DNA of 64,000 nucleotides from Azonexus sp. (GTDB lineage: Bacteria; Pseudomonadota; Gammaproteobacteria; Burkholderiales; Rhodocyclaceae): the NCBI RefSeq assembly GCF_023150235.1, contig NZ_JAKLLH010000015.1, forward strand, positions 1-64,000. The letters run 5' to 3'. Positions 7,541 through 19,857 of this stretch are shown one piece after another. The translations under genes and the position numbers were made by a program. A model generated the notes under the pieces. That model was not told the origin of the DNA. It was given only the letters and a program-made list of their open reading frames with translations, and did not search any database. Within the stretch, counting starts at the first letter, position 1. Each line of letters begins with the position of its first letter.

Positions 7541-8368
7541 ATGGCGACCTACGCCATCGGTGACATCCAGGGCTGCTACGACTCGCTGCAGCGGCTGCTC
7601 GAACGCTGCGCCTTCGCCCCGGCGCAGGACCGGCTGTGGCTGGTCGGCGATCTGGTCAATCGCGGCCCCAAGTCGCTGGAAACCCTGCGCCTGATCAAGT
7701 CGCTCGGCCCGGCAGCACTGACCGTACTCGGCAACCACGACCTCTACCTGCTGATGCAGAGCGAAGGAGGCGCCCGCTTCCGGGCCAAGGACGACACCCT
7801 GCAACCCATCCTCGATGCGCCCGACCGCGAGGAACTGTTGACCTGGCTGCGCCAGCAGCGCCTGTGCCACGTCGAAGGCAACTACTGCCTGGTGCACGCC
7901 GGCCTGCTGCCGCAATGGAGCATCGCCCGCGCCCGCGAACTCGCCGGCGAAGTCGAAGCCGCCCTGCAAGGCCCCAACTGGCGCGAATTCATGCATAACC
8001 TGTGGGGCAGCGACCCGGCTGGCTGGTCCGACGAGCTCGCCGGCTGGCCGCGCCTGCGCGCCATCGTCAATGCGATGACCCGGATGCGTTTCTGCACCTC
8101 GGCAGGGATCATGGAATTCCACACCAAGGGCGAAACCACCCAAGCCCCGGCCGGCCACCTGCCCTGGTTCGACGTCCCCGGCCGGATCAGCGCCGAATCG
8201 GTCCTGGTCACCGGCCACTGGTCGGCGCTCGGCCTCAAACTCACCCCAAACCTGCTCGCCCTCGACTCCGGCTGCCTGTGGGGCGGGCACCTCACCGCGC
8301 TGCGGCTGGAAGACCGGGCGGTGTTCCAGGTCGACTGCTCGCCGGGGGAGGTGCAGCCTTTACGGTAA
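7541..8368 (+). CDS. apaH: Symmetrical bis(5'-nucleosyl)-tetraphosphatase ApaH
   Basis: Hydrolyses diadenosine tetraphosphate to two ADP and removes Np4 caps from RNA in enterobacteria. The metallophosphatase motifs are in order: YAIGDIQGCYDSL (D-x-Q-G), LWLVGDLVNRGPKS (GDxxxRG), TVLGNHDLYLL (GNHD), LVHAGLLPQW and 'VTGHWSALGL'. Length (275 residues) is typical. The start ATG follows the second copy of the glmS 3' end by 22 bases, so any promoter or ribosome-binding signal lies within the duplicated/inserted stretch. Confidence 0.95.
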   Translation: MATYAIGDIQGCYDSLQRLLERCAFAPAQDRLWLVGDLVNRGPKSLETLRLIKSLGPAALTVLGNHDLYLLMQSEGGARFRAKDDTLQPILDAPDREELLTWLRQQRLCHVEGNYCLVHAGLLPQWSIARARELAGEVEAALQGPNWREFMHNLWGSDPAGWSDELAGWPRLRAIVNAMTRMRFCTSAGIMEFHTKGETTQAPAGHLPWFDVPGRISAESVLVTGHWSALGLKLTPNLLALDSGCLWGGHLTALRLEDRAVFQVDCSPGEVQPLR

Positions 8369-8373
8369 GCCAA

Positions 8374-8424
8374 TTTTCACGGTCAACCGGCGAAAATGGC
8401 TTTTTTCATGGTCGACCGTGAAAG
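8374..8424. repeat. GGTCGACC-family intergenic inverted repeat
   Basis: TTTCACGGTC (8375-8384) pairs perfectly with GACCGTGAAA (8413-8422) across a 28-base loop; inside the right arm, GGTCGACC is itself a palindrome. It sits between apaH (rightward) and atpC (leftward), just before the bidirectional terminator. It is related to the elements at 21566-21581, 34572-34636 and 37950-38039. Confidence 0.6.
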
Positions 8425-8463
8425 GCAGGAAAACTGAAGGGAAAAGAGCTCGAAAAAGGCTCG

Positions 8464-8494
8464 AAAAAAAAGCAACCTCGCGGTTGCTTTTTTT
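8464..8494. terminator. Bidirectional intrinsic terminator between apaH and atpC
   Basis: The stem AGCAACC/GGTTGCT with loop TCGC is flanked by seven or more As on the left and seven Ts on the right, so it can stop transcription from both convergent units. It lies 12 bases past the atpC stop codon. Confidence 0.88.
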
Positions 8495-8506
8495 GAGACC
8501 CAGCGT

Positions 8507-8932
8507 TCAGTGCGTACGCTTGCGCAAGCGCTGTATGGTCTGGAGTTGGGCAATTGCCTGCGCCAACTCGGCTTCCGCAGCGGCGTAGTCCATTTCTGCC
8601 TGACGATTGGCGAGCGCCTCTTCGGCACGCTTCTTGGCTTCCATGGCCTTGGCTTCGTCCAGATCGTGGGCACGGATGGCGGTATCCGCCAACACGGTCA
8701 CCATATCGGGCTGGACTTCCAGCATGCCACCGGAGACATACACCAGTTCAAACTCGTCCTGAGCCGGTACCTTCAAACGAATGGTACCGGGCTTGATACG
8801 GGTCAGAAGCGGAGTGTGCTTCGGCAGGATGCCAAGCTCCCCGGCTTCGCCGGGGAACACCGCGATCTCGACCAGGCCGGAGAAAATCGATTCTTCGGCG
8901 CTGACGACATCACAATGAACAGTCATTACCAT
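8507..8932 (-). CDS. atpC: ATP synthase F1 epsilon subunit
   Basis: Rotor subunit of F1 that couples rotation to catalysis and can inhibit ATP hydrolysis. It has 141 residues: an N-terminal beta-sandwich ('[17 protein letters not shown]', [19 protein letters not shown], '[21 protein letters not shown]') and a C-terminal two-helix domain rich in Ala/Glu/Arg. It is the last gene of atpIBEFHAGDC and is followed by a strong terminator. The frame allows initiation one codon later at MTVHCD. Confidence 0.95.
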   Translation of the reverse strand: MVMTVHCDVVSAEESIFSGLVEIAVFPGEAGELGILPKHTPLLTRIKPGTIRLKVPAQDEFELVYVSGGMLEVQPDMVTVLADTAIRAHDLDEAKAMEAKKRAEEALANRQAEMDYAAAEAELAQAIAQLQTIQRLRKRTH

Positions 8933-8957
8933 TGCTGGCTCCTATGCTGAGACTGCA

Positions 8958-11262
<2,305 letters not shown>

Positions 11263-11279
11263 GCAATTCTCCTAGCTGA

Positions 11280-12818
11280 TCAGGCCCAGGTGTTCTTGAA
11301 GGCCTGGATACCGGCGGCGAGTGCCTTTTCGGTGTCAGCGCCGAGATCTGCAGACGACTCCATGGTATTCATGACGTCGGCACAGTTGGCCTTGAGGTAG
11401 CTGATCATCGCCTTTTCGCATTCGAGCGCACGCTTGACTTCGACATCGTCAAAATAGCCCTTGTCGGCTGCGTACAGCGTGACGGCCATTTCGGAGATGC
11501 TCATCGGAGCGTACTGCGGCTGCTTCATCAGCTCGGTGACCAGACGACCACGCTCGAGCTGCTTGCGGGTTGCTTCGTCGAGATCGGAAGCAAACTGCGC
11601 AAATGCCGCCAGTTCGCGGTACTGAGCCAAGGCCAGACGAACACCGCCGCCGAGCTTCTTGATCAGCTTGGTCTGAGCAGCACCACCGACGCGGGACACG
11701 GAAATACCGGCGTTGATCGCGGGGCGGATACCGGCGTTGAAGAGGTCGGTCTCGAGGAAGATCTGGCCGTCGGTAATCGAGATCACGTTGGTCGGAACGA
11801 AGGCGGAAACGTCGCCAGCCTGGGTTTCGATCACCGGCAGAGCGGTCAAGGAACCGGTCTTGCCCTTGATTTCGCCGTTGGTGAACTTCTCGACCCAAGC
11901 CGGAGAAACGCGAGCGGCACGCTCGAGCAGGCGGGAGTGGAGGTAGAACACGTCACCCGGATAAGCTTCGCGGCCGGGCGGACGACGCAACAGCAGGGAA
12001 ACCTGGCGGTAGCCCCAAGCCTGCTTGGTCAAATCGTCGTAAATGATCAAGGCATCTTGACCACGGTCACGGAAATACTCACCCATCGTACAACCGGCAT
12101 ACGGCGCCAAGTATTGCAGAGCGGCCGATTCAGAAGCCGAGGCAGCGACAATGATGGTGTATTCCAGCGCACCGTGCTCTTCGAGCTTGCGGACGACGTT
12201 GGCGATGGTGGAAGCCTTCTGACCGACGGCAACATACACGCAGAAGAGGTTCTTGCCCTTCTGGTTGATGATGGCGTCGACGGCGACGGCGGTCTTGCCG
12301 GTCTGACGGTCGCCGATGATCAACTCGCGCTGACCACGACCGACGGGAACCATGGAGTCCACACACTTCAGGCCGGTCTGCACCGGCTGGGAAACGGACT
12401 GACGCCAGATCACGCCCGGAGCGACTTTTTCCAGCTTGTCGGTGACCTTGGCGTTGATCGGGCCCTTGCCGTCGATCGGCTGGCCCAGCGTGTTGACAAC
12501 GCGACCCAGCAGCTCGGGACCAACCGGCACTTCCAGAATGCGGCCAGTGGTCTTGACCACGTCGCCTTCGGAAATGTGATTGTATTCGCCAAGGATAACG
12601 GCGCCGACAGAGTCACGTTCGAGGTTGAGCGCCATGCCGATGGTGTTGCCGGGGAATTCCAGCATTTCACCTTGCATGACGTCCTGCAAGCCATGCACGC
12701 GGCAGATACCGTCGGTGACGGAAACCACGGTGCCCTGCGTGCGCACTTCCGATGCGCCTTGCAGGTTCTGGATCTTGCTCTTGATCAGTTCAGAAATTTC
12801 GGAAGGATTCAACTGCAT
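11280..12818 (-). CDS. atpA: ATP synthase F1 alpha subunit
   Basis: Non-catalytic nucleotide-binding subunit, 512 residues. The P-loop is [15 protein letters not shown]; other signatures are '[17 protein letters not shown]', '[15 protein letters not shown]', '[29 protein letters not shown]' and '[18 protein letters not shown]'. The arginine finger lies in the GISVSRVGG motif. The N-terminus ([16 protein letters not shown]) is standard. The gene follows atpH by 9 bases. Confidence 0.97.
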   Translation of the reverse strand: MQLNPSEISELIKSKIQNLQGASEVRTQGTVVSVTDGICRVHGLQDVMQGEMLEFPGNTIGMALNLERDSVGAVILGEYNHISEGDVVKTTGRILEVPVGPELLGRVVNTLGQPIDGKGPINAKVTDKLEKVAPGVIWRQSVSQPVQTGLKCVDSMVPVGRGQRELIIGDRQTGKTAVAVDAIINQKGKNLFCVYVAVGQKASTIANVVRKLEEHGALEYTIIVAASASESAALQYLAPYAGCTMGEYFRDRGQDALIIYDDLTKQAWGYRQVSLLLRRPPGREAYPGDVFYLHSRLLERAARVSPAWVEKFTNGEIKGKTGSLTALPVIETQAGDVSAFVPTNVISITDGQIFLETDLFNAGIRPAINAGISVSRVGGAAQTKLIKKLGGGVRLALAQYRELAAFAQFASDLDEATRKQLERGRLVTELMKQPQYAPMSISEMAVTLYAADKGYFDDVEVKRALECEKAMISYLKANCADVMNTMESSADLGADTEKALAAGIQAFKNTWA

Positions 12819-12827
12819 GAAATTCTC

Positions 12828-13361
12828 CTAGTTGTTCAGCGCCACGGCCATCGCACTTAGCTTGCCGCGGACTGAAGCATCCAGCACCTGGTCACCGACG
12901 GCGACGCACACACCACCGATCAGCTCGGGGTCTACCACGACGCGTCCGGTCAGACGGGTTTTGAAGTGGCCTTCAAGCTGCTGCAGCAAGGCTGCTACCT
13001 GAGTGTCGTCGATGGGAAATGCGGAGTGCACCACCGCCTCCCTGACCCCTTCTTCCTGGCTCTTGGCCATTTCGAAAAGCCGGGAAATCTCCGGCAGGAG
13101 TGCGAGACGCCGGTTTTCTGCGAGGGTACGAATGAAGTTACCGAAAGTGGCATCGTTGTCACCGGACAACGAGATGAACAGATCGGCAACCTGCTCGACG
13201 GAGAGACGGGGATTGCCCATGACCGTAGCCATGTCCCCGTCCTGGGCGATGATGGCCAGGCGCGCGAGGCGCCCGGACCAGAGGCCCTGCGTCCCCGCTT
13301 CCTTGGCCATGCGGAACACGGCTTCGGCGTAGGGACGAGCGATGGTGACGGATTCAGCCAT
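12828..13361 (-). CDS. atpH: ATP synthase F1 delta subunit
   Basis: Peripheral-stalk cap joining F1 to subunit b, 177 residues. Typical pattern: 'TIARPYAEAVFRMAKEAG' at the N-terminus, NRRLALLPEISRLFE in the middle and the C-terminal 'DPELIGGVCVAVGDQVLDASVRGKLSAM'. It lies 5 bases after atpF. Confidence 0.95.
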   Translation of the reverse strand: MAESVTIARPYAEAVFRMAKEAGTQGLWSGRLARLAIIAQDGDMATVMGNPRLSVEQVADLFISLSGDNDATFGNFIRTLAENRRLALLPEISRLFEMAKSQEEGVREAVVHSAFPIDDTQVAALLQQLEGHFKTRLTGRVVVDPELIGGVCVAVGDQVLDASVRGKLSAMAVALNN

Positions 13362-13366
13362 AAGCT

Positions 13367-13837
13367 TTACAGATCCTGTTTGATCGTGGCCAGAATATCG
13401 GCATGGGCCTGGGCATTGATCTCGCGACGCAGAATTTTCTCTGCGCCGGAAACAACCAGAACGGCCATCTGCTCACGCAGCTGCTCCTTCGCACGCACGG
13501 CTTCCTGTTCGATTTCAGCCTTGGCACCGGTAACGATGCGGTCGGCTTCGACCTTGGCCGCAGCCTTGGCTTCTTCGATCAGTTGAGCAGCGCGTTTTTC
13601 TGCGTTGGCGATCAGCTCGGAGGCTTTTTCCTTGCCTTCACGGAGAGCATCCGTGGAACGCTTGGTAGCCAGTTCGAGGTCCTGCTTGCCGCGCTCGGCG
13701 GCAGCCAGTCCATCCGCGATCTTCTTCGCACGCTCGTCGAGCGCCTTCACAATGGGCGGCCACACGAATTGCATCGTGAACCACGCCAGAATGAAGAACA
13801 CAACGAGCTGTGCAAACAACGTTGCGTTCAGATTCAC
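13367..13837 (-). CDS. atpF: ATP synthase Fo subunit b
   Basis: Peripheral-stalk subunit, 156 residues. One N-terminal membrane helix ([18 protein letters not shown]) is followed by [15 protein letters not shown] and a long charged coiled coil rich in Ala/Glu/Lys/Arg that dimerises and reaches the delta subunit. Length and layout match the standard b subunit of proteobacteria. Confidence 0.95.
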   Translation of the reverse strand: MNLNATLFAQLVVFFILAWFTMQFVWPPIVKALDERAKKIADGLAAAERGKQDLELATKRSTDALREGKEKASELIANAEKRAAQLIEEAKAAAKVEADRIVTGAKAEIEQEAVRAKEQLREQMAVLVVSGAEKILRREINAQAHADILATIKQDL

Positions 13838-13877
13838 GGTTTAATTCCTCTTAAAAGGTTAATCGATCAGAGGAGAA

Positions 13878-14180
<303 letters not shown>

Positions 14181-14193
14181 CTACTGCGACCGC

Positions 14194-15060
14194 TTAGTGC
14201 GCTTCGTGAGCCTGACCAATATAAACCAGGGTCAGCATCATGAAGATGAAGGCCTGCAGGGCAACGATCAGGATGTGGAAGATGGCCCAGATGGAACCAG
14301 CAATGACGTGACCGATGAACAGGAACACGCCGGTGGCCGTACCCGCCCAAGCCGCACCCATCAGCGCGATCAGCATGAAGACCAGTTCGCCGGCGTACAT
14401 GTTGCCGAACAGTCGCATGCCGTGGGAAACGGTTTTAGCCAAGAATTCGATCATCTGCATCGCGAAATTCACCGGATAGAGCAGCGGATGGCTACCGAAC
14501 GGCGCGGTGAAGAGTTCGTGCATCCAGCCGCCGAAACCCTTGATCTTGATGTTGTAGTACAGGCAGACCAGCAGAACGCCAACCGACATGCCCAGGGTGC
14601 CGTTCAGGTCGGCGGTCGGGACGATGCGCAGGTAAGCATGGTGGTCGCCGGTAATGGCTTGCCATAGATTCGGGAAGACGTCGAGCGGCAGGAAGTCCAT
14701 CGAATTCATCAGGAAGATCCAGATGAACACGGTCAACGCCAGCGGACCGACGAATTTGCGCGACTCGGCGCTATGGACGATGCTCTTGGCCTGATCGTTG
14801 ACCATTTCGAGAACGATCTCGACGGCAGCCTGCATGCGCCCCGGAACCCCGGAGGTCACACTTTTGGCAATGCGCCACATGACGAAAAGACCCAAGACCC
14901 CCATCAGAATGGAGAAAAAGACGGTATCGACGTTGATGACGCTGAAGTCGATGATGTCCTTCTGGGCATGACCCGTACTATTGAAGTGGGTAAGGTGGTG
15001 AACGATGTATTCGCCGGCGGTCGGCGCGTTCGCTGCTGCTTCGTGGCCTGCTGTAGACAT
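14194..15060 (-). CDS. atpB: ATP synthase Fo subunit a
   Basis: Stator channel subunit for protons, 288 residues with 5-6 membrane helices. The essential arginine is in 'VSHGMRLFGNMYAGELVFMLI'; other signatures are 'FLMNSMDFLPLDVFP' and the C-terminal 'FHILIVALQAFIFMMLTLVYIGQA'. ATG 15060 (MSTAGHEAA) is preferred because atpI ends at 15063; an earlier ATG at 15078 would overlap atpI by 16 bases. Confidence 0.95.
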   Translation of the reverse strand: MSTAGHEAAANAPTAGEYIVHHLTHFNSTGHAQKDIIDFSVINVDTVFFSILMGVLGLFVMWRIAKSVTSGVPGRMQAAVEIVLEMVNDQAKSIVHSAESRKFVGPLALTVFIWIFLMNSMDFLPLDVFPNLWQAITGDHHAYLRIVPTADLNGTLGMSVGVLLVCLYYNIKIKGFGGWMHELFTAPFGSHPLLYPVNFAMQMIEFLAKTVSHGMRLFGNMYAGELVFMLIALMGAAWAGTATGVFLFIGHVIAGSIWAIFHILIVALQAFIFMMLTLVYIGQAHEAH

Positions 15061-15062
15061 AG

Positions 15063-15404
15063 TCAGGATTTCTTCCAAAACGCTATAAAACCTGCATGCA
15101 GGACAATCGCCAGCCCAATCATCAGACTGGGCCAGTGCATCTCGGGATACTCCCTGATGGCGACTGCCAGTAACCCTATCGTGACTGCGATCTTGAGGAA
15201 CTCGCCGACGAAGAAATTCGCCACGTAAGACGCCCCCGGACGTCTGCTGACCATCGCCAGCCGCACGGCAAACAGCAGATTCGGCACAATCGCAGCAAGC
15301 GCCGCAACTCCGACCGAAACCAGCCCCCGCCCCCCAACGATCACCCAGGCTCCGATTGCCGCCAGAAGCGCCGCACCAAATTGCAGATAAATTGCCTTGA
15401 ACAT
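15063..15404 (-). CDS. atpI: ATP synthase protein I (AtpI)
   Basis: Small membrane protein of about 113 residues with four predicted helices, encoded first in the atp operon. In other bacteria AtpI helps c-ring assembly or Mg2+ handling. The Arg/Gly pattern 'GGRGLVSVGVAALAAIVPNLLFAVRLAM' and 'ASYVANFFVGEFLKIAVTIGLLAVAI' fit the family. ATG 15404 (MFKAIYLQFG) was chosen over a TTG at 15422, since it leaves a 34-base leader after the predicted promoter. Confidence 0.85.
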   Translation of the reverse strand: MFKAIYLQFGAALLAAIGAWVIVGGRGLVSVGVAALAAIVPNLLFAVRLAMVSRRPGASYVANFFVGEFLKIAVTIGLLAVAIREYPEMHWPSLMIGLAIVLHAGFIAFWKKS

Positions 15405-15444
15405 GGTGCGAGCAACCGCCAAGCCTGTTGTGTCACAGCCTTAA

Positions 15445-15474
15445 ATTATATAAGACCCGCTGACTTCAAGTCAA
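15445..15474 (-). promoter_or_regulatory. Sigma-70 promoter of the atp operon
   Basis: Read leftward, TTGACT (15474-15469), an 18-base spacer and a perfect TATAAT (15450-15445) lie in the 156-bp gap between parB and atpI. The predicted start is near 15438. It would let the atp genes be expressed independently of the upstream parAB/rsmG/mnmG cluster. Confidence 0.8.
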
Positions 15475-15560
15475 TGTAAGTGACGGGTTTTCCGCAATGC
15501 AAAAATCCGCGAATTTCAGTATCGCGCACGGCGGCAATCGATACGCTGCAATGCACCAAA

Positions 15561-16412
15561 TCAGCGCATGCGCGTGAGGATACCGTCGAGTTGATCGAGA
15601 CTGCCGAATTCGATGGTGATTTTGCCAGCCCCCTTCTTGTTGCTGCGAATTGCGACGGCAGCGCCAAAGGAGTCGGATAATTCCTCTTGCAGGCGCAGGA
15701 TGTCACGGTCAACCGGCTGGCTGGCTGCTTTTTGCGGTGGCATCAAAATCTGTTGCACCAGCCGCTCGACTTCGCGCACCGACAAGGCTTTCTGTACCGC
15801 CCGCTGCGCCAGCGCCACCTGCTGCCCGCCATTCAAGGGCAACAAGGCGCGCGCGTGCCCCATGTCGAGCTTGCCGGCCATCACCAGTTCCTGTACTGGC
15901 GAGCTTAGTTGCAACAGGCGAAGCAGGTTGGAAGCAGCCGGGCGCGAACGGCCGACCGCATCGGCAGCCTCCTGGTGCGTCAAGCCGAACTCGTCGATCA
16001 GGCGCTGCAAGCCGAGCGCCTCCTCGAGCGGATTCAGGTTTTCGCGCTGGATATTTTCGATCAGCGCCATCGCCAGCGCCTGTTCGTCCGGGATATCGCG
16101 GATCAGTACCGGCACCTCGTCGATACCGGCCAGCTGGGCGGCACGCCAGCGTCGTTCGCCGGCGACGATCTCGTAATGTTCGGCGCCCGGGGCCGACTCG
16201 ACCACCCGCACCAGGATCGGCTGCACGATACCCTGGGCCTTGATCGATGCTGCCAGCTCCGCCAGCGATGCTTCATCCATCCGCGTCCGCGGCTGATACT
16301 TGCCGGGACGCATGCGCTCGACCGGCAACTTTCGCTGTTCTTCGATATCGACCCGAGCGCCGCCCGCCAGCAGGGCATCCAGTCCGCGTCCCAAACCCTT
16401 CATCTTGATCAT
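15561..16412 (-). CDS. parB: Chromosome partitioning protein ParB
   Basis: CTP-dependent DNA clamp that binds parS sites near the origin; 283 residues. The start is [18 protein letters not shown], then 'RPGKYQPRTRMDEASLAELAASIK', the CTP/arginine-rich patch VAGERRWRAAQLAG, 'LIENIQRENLNPLEEA' and the helix-turn-helix 'GLTHQEAADAVGRSRPAASNLLRLL'. The C-terminal dimerisation segment ends DQLDGILTRMR. The start ATG overlaps the parA stop by 4 bases. No parS palindrome was recognised within the surrounding few kilobases. Confidence 0.96.
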   Translation of the reverse strand: MIKMKGLGRGLDALLAGGARVDIEEQRKLPVERMRPGKYQPRTRMDEASLAELAASIKAQGIVQPILVRVVESAPGAEHYEIVAGERRWRAAQLAGIDEVPVLIRDIPDEQALAMALIENIQRENLNPLEEALGLQRLIDEFGLTHQEAADAVGRSRPAASNLLRLLQLSSPVQELVMAGKLDMGHARALLPLNGGQQVALAQRAVQKALSVREVERLVQQILMPPQKAASQPVDRDILRLQEELSDSFGAAVAIRSNKKGAGKITIEFGSLDQLDGILTRMR

Positions 16413-17170
16413 TGCCCCAGCCTTTCGAGAACTTCCCTTGCCAACGCGCCATACGCCTGTGCGCCCTTCGACCCCTTGTCGAAAGCCAGCACCGGCTTGC
16501 CGTAGGAGGGCGCTTCGGCCAGGCGGACATTGCGCGGCACAATGGTTCTGTACACCTTGTCGCCGAAATGACTCTCCAGCTCGCTCGAAACCTGCTGAGT
16601 CAGCGTGCTTTGCGGGTTGAACATGGTCCGCAGCAGGCCTTCGACCTCAAGCCGTGGATTCAGGTGGTGCCGCACCTTGCGCAAGGTCTCGACCAAATCG
16701 GACAAACCTTCCAGCGCGTAGTACTCGCACTGCATCGGAATCAGCACCGAATCGGCGGCGACCAGCGCGTTGACCGTGAGCATGTTGAGCGCCGGCGGAC
16801 AATCGATCAGCACGAAATCGTACTGCTCGCGATTGGTGCGCAAGGCATTCTTGAGGCGGAACTCGCGCTGTTCCAGCTCGACCAGCTCAACTTCGGCACC
16901 CGCCAGCTCACGATTGGCAGGCAGTACGTCAAAGGCAAACGGCGTTTGCCAGCAGACTTCTTCCAGCGTCGCGGCGCCGATCAGCAACTGGTAGACCGTC
17001 GGCAGTGCCTCTTTCTTGGTGATGCCGGCACCGGTCGTGGCGTTGCCTTGCGGATCCATGTCGATCAGCAGCACCCGTTTGCCTTCGGCACCGAGCGAGG
17101 CCGCCAGGTTGACGGCGGTGGTGGTCTTGCCGACACCGCCTTTTTGATTGGTGATCGCCAGTACTTTCAT
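16409..17170 (-). CDS. parA: Chromosome partitioning ATPase ParA (Soj)
   Basis: Deviant-Walker ATPase that moves ParB-parS complexes along the nucleoid; 253 residues. The N-terminus [19 protein letters not shown] carries the signature lysine, with [16 protein letters not shown] and '[21 protein letters not shown]' as A' and B motifs. ATG 17170 (MKVLAITN) was chosen; it overlaps the rsmG stop by 4 bases. All four genes mnmG-rsmG-parA-parB are linked by 4-base overlaps. Confidence 0.97.
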   Translation of the reverse strand: MKVLAITNQKGGVGKTTTAVNLAASLGAEGKRVLLIDMDPQGNATTGAGITKKEALPTVYQLLIGAATLEEVCWQTPFAFDVLPANRELAGAEVELVELEQREFRLKNALRTNREQYDFVLIDCPPALNMLTVNALVAADSVLIPMQCEYYALEGLSDLVETLRKVRHHLNPRLEVEGLLRTMFNPQSTLTQQVSSELESHFGDKVYRTIVPRNVRLAEAPSYGKPVLAFDKGSKGAQAYGALAREVLERLGQ

Positions 17171-17784
17171 TGGTCCGCCTTGAGGATGATCAGATGTCTT
17201 TCGGCTTCCAGGCCGGGAACGTGCAGCGGAATGATCCGCTCGACGACAATATCGGCCGGCAGGGCGGCAATTTCCGCATCGGGGCGAACGCCCTTCATTG
17301 CCAACCAACGTCCGCCCGGGGTCAGCAGGTGGCGGGACAGTTCGACAAACAGGCTCAGCTCGGCAAAAGCGCGCGAACTGATCTGCGCATATTGCCCGGG
17401 CAATTCCTCGACCCGGGCATGGTTGACCGTGACATTATTCAAACCGAGCTGGATCGCCGCCTGCTGCAGGAAAGTCGCCTTTTTCTGCACGGTATCGACC
17501 ATCCGCACCGCCAGTTCGGGCCGGACAATCGCCAGCGGAATGCCGGGCAGGCCGCCGCCGGAGCCGACATCAAGCAGCGGCTCGGGGCCGACGTGCGGCA
17601 GGATCGCCAGCGAATCGAGCAGGTGATGCGACAGCGCCTGCTGCGGATCGCGCAAGGCGGTCAGGTTGTAAGTCTTGTTCCACTTCAGCAGCAGGTCGCG
17701 GAAGGCCAGCAACTGCGTCTGTGCCGTCGGCGAAAGCTCCAGGCCCAGCTCGGCCAGGCCGGAAGAAAGGGTCAGTTCGCTCAT
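17167..17784 (-). CDS. rsmG: 16S rRNA (guanine-527-N7) methyltransferase RsmG
   Basis: Methylates G527 of 16S rRNA using S-adenosylmethionine; formerly GidB. It has 205 residues with '[27 protein letters not shown]', the SAM motif [16 protein letters not shown], and '[20 protein letters not shown]'. It overlaps mnmG upstream and parA downstream by 4 bases each. Confidence 0.95.
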   Translation of the reverse strand: MSELTLSSGLAELGLELSPTAQTQLLAFRDLLLKWNKTYNLTALRDPQQALSHHLLDSLAILPHVGPEPLLDVGSGGGLPGIPLAIVRPELAVRMVDTVQKKATFLQQAAIQLGLNNVTVNHARVEELPGQYAQISSRAFAELSLFVELSRHLLTPGGRWLAMKGVRPDAEIAALPADIVVERIIPLHVPGLEAERHLIILKADQ

Positions 17785-19691
17785 GCGCTGGCCTTTGCCC
17801 CGGAAGTTGCGCCATGGCGCTTGAGATGGATCAGCAGCAGCGAAATCGCCGCCGGCGTCACCCCTTGAATCCGCGATGCCTGGCCGATGGTCTGCGGCCG
17901 GTGCAGCGTCAGCTTCTGCTTGACCTCGTTCGACAGACCGGCAACGGTCGCATAGTCGAGGTCCGCCGGCAGCACGGTGTTTTCCAGCGTCGCCGCCCGC
18001 GCCACTTCGTCGGCCTGACGGTCGATATAGCCCTGGTATTTGGCGGAAATTTCCAGCTGCTCGACCACCGCATCGTCGATTTCCGGCAATTCTTCAGGTT
18101 GACCGTGAATCTTGAGCGTCACCAGCTCGCGGTAGCCGACTTCAGGCCGGCGCAGCAAGTCGAACAGGTTGTATTCGTGCTCGATCCCCTTGCCCAGCAC
18201 CCGTTCGCAATCCTCGGCCGCGACGATTTTGGGATTGATCCAGGTGGTCTTCAAACGCTCCTGTTCGGCGGCAATCGCATCACGTTTGCGACAGAACGCC
18301 GCCCAACGGACGTCGTCGACCAGCCCCAGCTCGCGCCCGACTTCGGTCAGGCGCAGGTCGGCGTTGTCCTCGCGCAGGCTGAGGCGGTATTCGGCGCGGC
18401 TGGTGAACATCCGGTAAGGGTCGGAGACACCGCGCGTGATCAGATCATCGACCAACACGCCGAGATAAGCCTCGTTGCGCTTCGGGCACCAGCCCGCCTC
18501 GCCGCGCACGTAGCGCACCGCATTCAGGCCGGCGAGCAGGCCCTGCGCCGCCGCCTCTTCGTAGCCGGTGGTGCCGTTGATCTGGCCGGCGAAGAAGAGG
18601 CCGTTGATCGCCTTGCTTTCCAGCGTGTCCTTGAGGCCGCGCGGGTCGTAGAAATCGTATTCGATGGCGTAACCGGGGCGCAGGATGTGCACGTTTTCCA
18701 TGCCGCGGATCGAGCGCACCAGCGCCAATTGGATGTCGAAGGGCAGACTGGTCGACACGCCGTTCGGATAGATCTCGTGGGTATCCAGGCCCTCCGGCTC
18801 GAGGAAGACGTTGTGCTGGTTCTTGTCGGCGAAGCGATGGATTTTGTCCTCGATGGACGGGCAATAACGCGGCCCGACGCCTTCGATGACCCCGGTATAC
18901 ATCGGTGAGCGATCGAGGCCGCTGCGGATGATGTCGTGCGTCTTCTCGTTGGTCTCGGTGATCCAGCACGGCAACTGCTTTGGATGCTGCGCGGCGTTGC
19001 CAAGGAAGGAGAAGAGCGGCAGCGGATCGTCCGAGTGCTGCTCTTCCATCACCGAGAAGTCGATGGTCTTGCCGTCCAGACGCGGCGGCGTGCCGGTTTT
19101 CAGCCGCCCTTGTGGCAGCTGCAGTTCCTTGAGCCGGGCCGCCAGCGACACCGACGGCGGATCGCCCATGCGCCCGCCGGTGTAGTTTTCCAGCCCGACG
19201 TGGATCTTGCCGTTGAGGAAGGTGCCGGCGGTGAGCACCACCGCCTCGGCCATGAAGCGGATGCCGAGTTGCGTCACCGCGCCGACCACGCGTTCGCCTT
19301 CGACGATCAGGTCGTCGCAGGCCTGCGCGAAGATGGTCAAATTGGGCTGATTTTCCAGTCGACCGCGAATCGCCTGCTTGTAGAGCACACGGTCGGCCTG
19401 GGCGCGGGTGGCGCGCACCGCCGGGCCTTTCGAGGCGTTGAGGATGCGGAACTGGATGCCGGATTCGTCGGTCGCCGCCGCCATCGCCCCGCCCAGGGCA
19501 TCGACTTCACGCACCAGGTGGCCCTTGCCGATGCCGCCGATTGACGGGTTGCAACTCATCGCCCCGAGGGTGTCGAGATTGTGCGTCAACAACAACGTCT
19601 GTGCCCCCATCCGCGCAGCCGCCAGCGCGGCCTCGGTACCGGCGTGGCCGCCACCAATCACAATGACATCAAAACGGGTGGGATAAAGCAT
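17781..19691 (-). CDS. mnmG: tRNA uridine-34 5-carboxymethylaminomethyl modification enzyme MnmG
   Basis: FAD-dependent subunit that works with MnmE to modify U34 of certain tRNAs; formerly GidA. It has 636 residues, the usual length. The FAD-binding start is [17 protein letters not shown], followed by '[23 protein letters not shown]' and '[17 protein letters not shown]'. The conserved cysteine region '[12 protein letters not shown]' and '[21 protein letters not shown]' are present. It is first in the mnmG-rsmG-parA-parB cluster; the upstream 166 bp to the divergent receiver-TPR gene would carry both promoters. Confidence 0.97.
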   Translation of the reverse strand: MLYPTRFDVIVIGGGHAGTEAALAAARMGAQTLLLTHNLDTLGAMSCNPSIGGIGKGHLVREVDALGGAMAAATDESGIQFRILNASKGPAVRATRAQADRVLYKQAIRGRLENQPNLTIFAQACDDLIVEGERVVGAVTQLGIRFMAEAVVLTAGTFLNGKIHVGLENYTGGRMGDPPSVSLAARLKELQLPQGRLKTGTPPRLDGKTIDFSVMEEQHSDDPLPLFSFLGNAAQHPKQLPCWITETNEKTHDIIRSGLDRSPMYTGVIEGVGPRYCPSIEDKIHRFADKNQHNVFLEPEGLDTHEIYPNGVSTSLPFDIQLALVRSIRGMENVHILRPGYAIEYDFYDPRGLKDTLESKAINGLFFAGQINGTTGYEEAAAQGLLAGLNAVRYVRGEAGWCPKRNEAYLGVLVDDLITRGVSDPYRMFTSRAEYRLSLREDNADLRLTEVGRELGLVDDVRWAAFCRKRDAIAAEQERLKTTWINPKIVAAEDCERVLGKGIEHEYNLFDLLRRPEVGYRELVTLKIHGQPEELPEIDDAVVEQLEISAKYQGYIDRQADEVARAATLENTVLPADLDYATVAGLSNEVKQKLTLHRPQTIGQASRIQGVTPAAISLLLIHLKRHGATSGAKASA

Positions 19692-19857
19692 GGGACGGAG
19701 GTTCTCTTTCAGGCATTCCGGGGTCTGCCGCAGTGCAGCACAAGGAGCCGAATTTTACGACAGGGCGCTGAAAAATCGAAGTTTTTACGGAGCTGCCTTT
19801 ACCTCGAACGGGAACTCAAGTACCTTGAATCACTGCTTTCCGTTCGGTTCATGACGC